A stretch of DNA of 64,000 nt from Sacculina carcini. Its lineage: Eukaryota > Arthropoda > Thecostraca > Sacculinidae. Location: the NCBI GenBank assembly GCA_916048095.2, contig OU696585.1:6731460-6795459 (forward strand), written 5' to 3'. Within the stretch, counting starts at the first letter, position 1, and each line of letters opens with the position of its first letter. This document shows, piece by piece, positions 58,201-64,000 of the stretch. The position numbers were made by a program, and so were the translations under genes. The notes beneath the pieces were generated by a model. It saw nothing but the letters and a program-made list of their open reading frames with translations. It was not told the DNA's origin and did not search any database.

Positions 58201-59799
58201 TCTCAGCTCTCTCTGGCACTGTCTCAGGTGCACGATATCTGCGCGTGGGCTGGTCTCTCCATCAATGCCAGCAAATGCGCAGTATTGTCACCTGTCGCGC
58301 CTCTCAGCACTCCAGCTGTCCTCAATGGCGTGCCTCTGCCCTCACTCGAGGCGGAGGGGCAGTACAGGTACCTGGGGAGACCGACTGGCAGGTCTTTCCT
58401 GCACGCCGACATGGATCAGCTCATGTCCGATGTTCGCCGCAAATCTAATCTTATTCTGCATTCTGCTCTTGCCCCCTGGCAAAAACTTGACTCCCTTCGC
58501 TCTTTTATCACTCCTATTCTCACTCACCCTCTTCGTCTAGGCCTCCTCACTAAAACAAGCCTTAGCCGACTACAACGAGAAATCGTGTGGAAGGTGAAGG
58601 GCTTGCTCAATCTACCGTCTCGCTCTACTCTTCACTATCTTTTATCTCCTACTTCTTGTGGCGGCATTGGGCTGAGTGATCTGTGTCAAGAGGCGGACAT
58701 CTTGCTTGTTTCGTCATCGCTGCAGCTATTGCACTGCAAAGACGCTCGTGTAGCGACCCTGGCACTCGATCAGTTGCGGCGTGTCGTTGCCGGCAGGGTG
58801 CAGTCGGAGCCCACCACACAGCAGCTGGTGGACTACCTCAACGGGTGCCGAATGCGTCAAGGAGGCGGCTACGCCACGCGCACGTCGCGCACGCGAGTCG
58901 CCTTCAGGACCATTATGGCCAGATCGGCTCTCCGTTGGGGACCTACTGCGGACGGTGTACCCGCACTGTTCCTCAACGGCAAGGAGGTGTCTCCGCGCAA
59001 GTCATCTGCGATCATCCGAGATGAAGTGCGCACATGGCGGCAGGCGAAGCTGGTTGGGCTGCCGCACCAGGGCAAAGTGATGTCCAGTGTGGCGGAGCAG
59101 CCAGTTAGCTCGCACTACACCTACAACGGTAGTTTCACGCGGTTTGCTGAGTGGCGCTTTGTGCACCGGGCCCGTCTGGGCCTAGTGCCACTCAATGGCT
59201 ACTCCCGTGGAGCGCAGGCAGTCAATACCAGCTGCCGCCGTTGTGGGTACGCCAATGAGACCCTCCCGCACGTGCTCACACACTGTCGTGTGCACAGCGC
59301 CGCACAGCAACACAGGCACAATGCTATTCTGGCACGCCTGGTGCGCGCGCTGCCGGCTGCTGATCGGACAGGTGGAAACACTCGCGTCAACCAACGCGTT
59401 CCTGGCAGCACGTCGACACTGCGGCCTGACCTCATCGTCACTCGAGGCAACCAGGTCGTAATTGTCGACGTCACAGTGGCGTTTGAGAACGGCTGTCAGG
59501 CATTCCAGTCAGCAGCTGATGAAAAGGTCGCCAAATACGCGGAGTTGGCGGCCGAAATACGGTCCCGGGGCAAGCAGGTGGATCTGCTAGCCTTTGTTGT
59601 GGGCTCGCTCGGCACCTGGTGGAAAGGTAACGAGCGTGTCCTGGGCCGCCTGCACATCAGTCGTCGCTACAGCCGACTCATGCGACGGCTGATGGTGTCG
59701 GAGACGCTGCGGTGGTCACGTGACGTGTATGTCGAACATGTCACGGGCCATCGGCAGTACGCGGAGCCCGCTCCCAGAGCGGACACATATCTTCTGTAA
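55237..59799 (+). CDS. Copy G single ORF (zinc fingers / RT / RLE)
   Basis: 1520 aa, identical in sequence to the copy F protein, with all zinc fingers, RT aspartates and endonuclease residues present. Because it is a DNA-level duplicate, its intact frame is not independent evidence of activity. Confidence 0.92.
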   Translation: MSANTPLVAHQSTALDADGDVLRVFLPLPDVTACPYEDCGATYAITRRGGYTQVRASILRHLEAAHADVRTSVYMCRRCRQPMGVRPSTHRCRQQTPPAEAHTAVLAPSFTCRHCHQRFTNSRALVNHTNVCRRQQSTGANRRQRPSDQHQQQRRRPTHQRQTNGERHTPPSHSQSPHSETPPPSPPTPPPHVMSPRPPLLPTPPLLRTPPLLPTPLLLPTLALPLSPLRSHQISFSYTPSPLTPRIPTFTSPTTPTPTHTYTASPPTSPPTTYTALAMVPGAGLTPVDARPRRLSTFVRLAGGVRERPTASDTATRPAPSVSPPRGRWTAADPAAPPASPRSYLAALIGSISPSPPPRPPRLPSSSPPSSSPSSSSSSSSPSSPRPSSSQSSSSSSSSSSSPALHIRSQHSPSTPPARTHHHTSPANNVGNAPRASGVPSSRPARRQKRQPQQVSTARGSQSQQRASVPPTHRPHNNHHTRNTTNRPHNNHHTRSTTNMHTNTLPRTSTPSSHSTLTPNNTRQHTFITPNRYALLSQSDDNSASPSVSQQNHTSQITSPGRRRVVGEQSNGPTHQHRNNHTSLQNTLTQFHEPLTQINCNTPFCILDILINTLTQQARDLSGLNTRHQNHPRQNTNTHTNNHTHTHTAQFSHHTEHHDHRQMWHSPPYDPVVAAKIQRDYRTGKAVVYRQLVGETTPPCDIEPLVVGRHFCGETASSPRWSDRPTSVPDITPTPATTLSQPITTAEIQRRINNTQNTTPGPDGLRYSDWKRLDPDCSILTAMFNACRLTGRTPTAWKSSRTILLHKGGDPQELKSWRPIALGNTIAKLYAGIWADRLSHWAETHNILTHSQKGFRPFDGVLEHNFVVQSAIARARKSNTSTHITFIDIKNAFGSVSHALLWETLSLLGVPTDTLSIITDIYTNSTTTFTTQRGVSAPIPQIGGVRQGCPLSGILFAFAMEPLLRSLTEAGVEHLAFADDVALICHSESQLSLALSQVHDICAWAGLSINASKCAVLSPVAPLSTPAVLNGVPLPSLEAEGQYRYLGRPTGRSFLHADMDQLMSDVRRKSNLILHSALAPWQKLDSLRSFITPILTHPLRLGLLTKTSLSRLQREIVWKVKGLLNLPSRSTLHYLLSPTSCGGIGLSDLCQEADILLVSSSLQLLHCKDARVATLALDQLRRVVAGRVQSEPTTQQLVDYLNGCRMRQGGGYATRTSRTRVAFRTIMARSALRWGPTADGVPALFLNGKEVSPRKSSAIIRDEVRTWRQAKLVGLPHQGKVMSSVAEQPVSSHYTYNGSFTRFAEWRFVHRARLGLVPLNGYSRGAQAVNTSCRRCGYANETLPHVLTHCRVHSAAQQHRHNAILARLVRALPAADRTGGNTRVNQRVPGSTSTLRPDLIVTRGNQVVIVDVTVAFENGCQAFQSAADEKVAKYAELAAEIRSRGKQVDLLAFVVGSLGTWWKGNERVLGRLHISRRYSRLMRRLMVSETLRWSRDVYVEHVTGHRQYAEPAPRADTYLL

Positions 59800-59905
59800 G
59801 CACACTCACACACGCACACATCTCTTATCATATTGCGTGTGTCTTAGTCATATTGTCATGTCATGTCATGTCATGTCATTGTCATGTCATGCCTTAGTCA
59901 TATTG

Positions 59906-60241
59906 CGTGTGTTATGTATATGTATGTATGTGTGTATTTATGTATGTGTGTGTGTGTGTGTATGTGCCAGGCGGTGTCCTGCGACATTTATAATTGTTAT
60001 TGAATGGTCTAATGATATATGTATGTGTATGTATTTGCGAATGTGTGCGTGTGTGTGTGTGTGTATATGTGTGGATGTGTGTATGTATGTGCCAGGCGGT
60101 GTCCTGCGACATTTATAACTGTTATTGAATTGTCTAATGATATATGTATGTGTATGGATTTGCGAATGTATGTGCGTCTCTGTGTGTGTGTGTGTATGGG
60201 TGTGTGTGTGTGTGTGTAGGAGTGTGCGTGTGTATTGTCAT
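59906..60241 (+). repeat. 3' UTR TG-rich repeat of copy G
   Basis: Two large units, same as F. Confidence 0.85.
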
Positions 60242-60375
60242 GTGACAATTACAAATATTCTTTTCAATGTAACTTAAATCTTAACGATACCCATCTACCA
60301 CATGCCATGTGGCATTGTTTGTATACCTGGCAATTGTGTAAATTTGTTTTTTATCATGTGCTAATAAAAGAAAAT

Positions 60376-60523
60376 ATCTGTTCTTTTCAGCTTAATATCT
60401 GAAACGTCCCCTACATGGGGACCAGTATATTAAACTGATTTTTGCAGATTGGCGGGGTCACAGGGCTTGCTCTGTTCCTGCCGCGGGTCGACCCGGTATT
60501 GCACTACATCCGGGAACGGTCCA
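60376..60523 (+). pseudogene. U2: U2 snRNA gene, 3' part, after copy G
   Basis: U2 nt 38-185 without promoter. Confidence 0.95.
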
Positions 60524-61591
60524 TTTTAACTACTATCAAAACAATTCTGGCACTCAATCCAGTTAATCATTCATTTATAATCGTGTATAATCAATATAAT
60601 CAAACCTAGGTAACGGGAGCGGGGATCACGCCAGTCGCAGATTCACGCCCTCGTCGACTGTCTACGTTTGTCCGACTGGCGGGGTCAATATTCTACCATC
60701 TACTCCTCGTAAACCAGCAATAGTAGAGCTATACAAATTACACCACTGTGTAGAGAATTTTCTGTACTACAAGATAGGCTATATTTTAAATCGAAAAAAT
60801 TTCAAAATTCTAATCTACATTACAAATTGTATTTAAACTCCACGCGTCCGATTATCTATACTTTTTTCTCTATTTCTCAGCAACTAAATATCACACTTCT
60901 AAATATTTAATACCATCATGCTATGGAACTAAATATCACACATCTAAATAAATAATACCATCATGCTGGCAATTTTGCTTTCTACAACACGGTATATATT
61001 TCCATTTTCCACAGTGTATTAAAAAAGTTACGGCGGTGTGAAGTCAAAATGACAAAGTCAAAAAGGCAAAATTAGCACTGAAAAAAGTGAATATTTTGGT
61101 CCATATTTTGGTCAATACTCCTCATAAACCAGAAATGGCACAGCCAAAAGAGAAGACTGAAATGACGTATAATTATAGGTATCGTTGTATTTTTCAATAG
61201 TTCATTATAGGTGCCGTTCAGACAGAGGTCTTCATGCAGTAATCAGAGCGCCACCTAGTGACAACTACTGGAAGCAAAACTCTACCGTCGAGACGTGGCG
61301 GCATATCGTCGTTTGATGTTAATTTGCGGTGTTCGTTTGATGTTGATTGAAGTCCCTATTGATTCATTAACTGATTCAATGATTGATATGATTATCAGCT
61401 AGACTTATTTTAGATGCGTGTGCGAGTGTGTAAAAAGTGTATATAGTCATGAAATGCACGAAAGTGGCCATTTGATATACATTTTTCACGTTGAGAAGCA
61501 CATGAAGTCTCAAATTTATATTACTGGGTCAATTGATCAGCTCTAGTTGACCTCATCGTTCAAATAAGTCAGATCCAGATCAAAAATCTGT

Positions 61592-61776
61592 ATCGCTTCT
61601 CGGCCTCAGGCTAAGATCAAAGTGTAGTATCTGTTCTTTTCAGCTTAATATCTGAAACGTCCCCTACATGGGGACCAGTATATTAAACTGATTTTTGCAG
61701 ATTGGCGGGGTCACAGGGCTTGCTCTGTTCCTGCCGCGGGTCGACCCGGTATTGCACTACATCCGGGAACGGTCCA
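61592..61776 (+). ncRNA. U2: U2 snRNA gene, intact
   Basis: Full 185-nt copy in a standard unit. Confidence 0.96.
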
Positions 61777-62844
61777 TTTTAACTACTATCAAAACAATTC
61801 TGGCACTCAATCCAGTTAATCATTCATTTATAATCGTGTATAATCAATATAATCAAACCTAGGTAACGGGAGCGGGGATCACGCCAGTCGCAGATTCACG
61901 CCCTCGTCGACTGTCTACGTTTGTCCGACTGGCGGGGTCAATATTCTACCATCTACTCCTCGTAAACCAGCAATAGTAGAGCTATACAAATTACACCACT
62001 GTGTAGAGAATTTTCTGTACTACAAGATAGGCTATATTTTAAATCGAAAAAATTTCAAAATTCTAATCTACATTACAAATTGTATTTAAACTCCACGCGT
62101 CCGATTATCTATACTTTTTTCTCTATTTCTCAGCAACTAAATATCACACTTCTAAATATTTAATACCATCATGCTATGGAACTAAATATCACACATCTAA
62201 ATAAATAATACCATCATGCTGGCAATTTTGCTTTCTACAACACGGTATATATTTCCATTTTCCACAGTGTATTAAAAAAGTTACGGCGGTGTGAAGTCAA
62301 AATGACAAAGTCAAAAAGGCAAAATTAGCACTGAAAAAAGTGAATATTTTGGTCCATATTTTGGTCAATACTCCTCATAAACCAGAAATGGCACAGCCAA
62401 AAGAGAAGACTGAAATGACGTATAATTATAGGTATCGTTGTATTTTTCAATAGTTCATTATAGGTGCCGTTCAGACAGAGGTCTTCATGCAGTAATCAGA
62501 GCGCCACCTAGTGACAACTACTGGAAGCAAAACTCTACCGTCGAGACGTGGCGGCATATCGTCGTTTGATGTTAATTTGCGGTGTTCGTTTGATGTTGAT
62601 TGAAGTCCCTATTGATTCATTAACTGATTCAATGATTGATATGATTATCAGCTAGACTTATTTTAGATGCGTGTGCGAGTGTGTAAAAAGTGTATATAGT
62701 CATGAAATGCACGAAAGTGGCCATTTGATATACATTTTTCACGTTGAGAAGCACATGAAGTCTCAAATTTATATTACTGGGTCAATTGATCAGCTCTAGT
62801 TGACCTCATCGTTCAAATAAGTCAGATCCAGATCAAAAATCTGT

Positions 62845-63029
62845 ATCGCTTCTCGGCCTCAGGCTAAGATCAAAGTGTAGTATCTGTTCTTTTCAGCTTA
62901 ATATCTGAAACGTCCCCTACATGGGGACCAGTATATTAAACTGATTTTTGCAGATTGGCGGGGTCACAGGGCTTGCTCTGTTCCTGCCGCGGGTCGACCC
63001 GGTATTGCACTACATCCGGGAACGGTCCA
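62845..63029 (+). ncRNA. U2: U2 snRNA gene, intact (last in window)
   Basis: Full 185-nt copy in a standard unit. Confidence 0.96.
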
Positions 63030-64000
63030 TTTTAACTACTATCAAAACAATTCTGGCACTCAATCCAGTTAATCATTCATTTATAATCGTGTATAATCAA
63101 TATAATCAAACCTAGGTAACGGGAGCGGGGATCACGCCAGTCGCAGATTCACGCCCTCGTCGACTGTCTACGTTTGTCCGACTGGCGGGGTCAATATTCT
63201 ACCATCTACTCCTCGTAAACCAGCAATAGTAGAGCTATACAAATTACACCACTGTGTAGAGAATTTTCTGTACTACAAGATAGGCTATATTTTAAATCGA
63301 AAAAATTTCAAAATTCTAATCTACATTACAAATTGTATTTAAACTCCACGCGTCCGATTATCTATACTTTTTTCTCTATTTCTCAGCAACTAAATATCAC
63401 ACTTCTAAATATTTAATACCATCATGCTATGGAACTAAATATCACACATCTAAATAAATAATACCATCATGCTGGCAATTTTGCTTTCTACAACACGGTA
63501 TATATTTCCATTTTCCACAGTGTATTAAAAAAGTTACGGCGGTGTGAAGTCAAAATGACAAAGTCAAAAAGGCAAAATTAGCACTGAAAAAAGTGAATAT
63601 TTTGGTCCATATTTTGGTCAATACTCCTCATAAACCAGAAATGGCACAGCCAAAAGAGAAGACTGAAATGACGTATAATTATAGGTATCGTTGTATTTTT
63701 CAATAGTTCATTATAGGTGCCGTTCAGACAGAGGTCTTCATGCAGTAATCAGAGCGCCACCTAGTGACAACTACTGGAAGCAAAACTCTACCGTCGAGAC
63801 GTGGCGGCATATCGTCGTTTGATGTTAATTTGCGGTGTTCGTTTGATGTTGATTGAAGTCCCTATTGATTCATTAACTGATTCAATGATTGATATGATTA
63901 TCAGCTAGACTTATTTTAGATGCGTGTGCGAGTGTGTAAAAAGTGTATATAGTCATGAAATGCACGAAAGTGGCCATTTGATATACATTTTTCACGTTGA

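Larger units (their letters stand above)
54823..60375 (+). mobile_element. Copy G: full-length U2-targeted LINE, tandem duplicate of F
   Basis: 5,553 bp, matching F at an offset of 6,806 bp (one element plus one unit). The only difference I noticed is GGGCCTAGTG near 59178 against GGGTCTAGTG near 52372, which is silent. It arose by unequal exchange between array units. Confidence 0.9.
60524..64000 (+). repeat. U2 units downstream of copy G to window end
   Basis: Units start at 61185, 62438 and 63691, all of the standard 1,253-bp type. The window ends in the spacer before the next U2 start, so the array continues beyond it. No other gene is seen. Confidence 0.94.

Noticed and set aside
1-64000. 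CRISPR array, LTR element, tRNA or other RNA genes
   Set aside because: The regular repeats are 1.25-kb gene units, not short spaced repeats; no LTRs flank the elements; no tRNA-like or rRNA sequence was noticed.

Overview
This window is part of a eukaryotic, almost certainly animal, tandem array of U2 spliceosomal snRNA genes. The array has been invaded repeatedly by one family of site-specific non-LTR retrotransposon (LINE). The U2 sequence has the invertebrate-style AUCAAAGUGUAGUA segment, and the long intronless reading frames, AT-rich spacers and TG-rich microsatellites also fit an animal. I cannot name the species. No gene other than U2 and the retrotransposon is supported.

Layout: the basic repeat is 1,253 bp, made of a 185-nt U2 gene and a 1,068-bp spacer; variants of 1,204 and 1,208 bp occur. 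I count 17 uninterrupted U2 genes, all on the + strand and identical by eye. Seven element copies, here called A to G, lie in the same orientation: A 1649-7050, B 14569-20050, C 21565-25632 (5'-truncated), D 30645-36169, E 38937-43004 (5'-truncated), F 48017-53569 and G 54823-60375. Copies A, B, D, F and G sit exactly between U2 nucleotides 37 and 38, splitting the branch-point-recognition sequence GUAGUA. C and E keep the same 3' junction, but their 5' ends are joined to the spacer of the preceding unit.

The element has one long ORF (1520-1535 aa in the full copies). It carries three N-terminal zinc fingers, a very long His/Thr/Pro/Ser-rich region, a reverse transcriptase with FADD, a C-terminal CCHC finger and a restriction-like endonuclease (RPD-x12-D). 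With its U2 target this matches the Utopia lineage of R2/NeSL-like LINEs. All five full copies have open frames, exact junctions and few differences, so the family looks young and possibly still active.

The array also records large rearrangements. A block of at least about 10.8 kb (including C and the following four units) recurs 17,372 bp downstream. F and G are a tandem duplication of 6,806 bp (one element plus one unit) with one difference seen. The most unexpected signals are: (i) a 75-bp piece of LINE-like coding sequence fixed in the U2 spacer, whose differences from the resident element are largely synonymous; (ii) an intron-like arrangement at the element ends (GGTAAGT at the 5' end, CTAAT near the 3' end, and U2's own TTCTTTTCAG just beyond); and (iii) a two-step microhomology junction at the 5' end of C/E that contains a copy of the U2 3' end.
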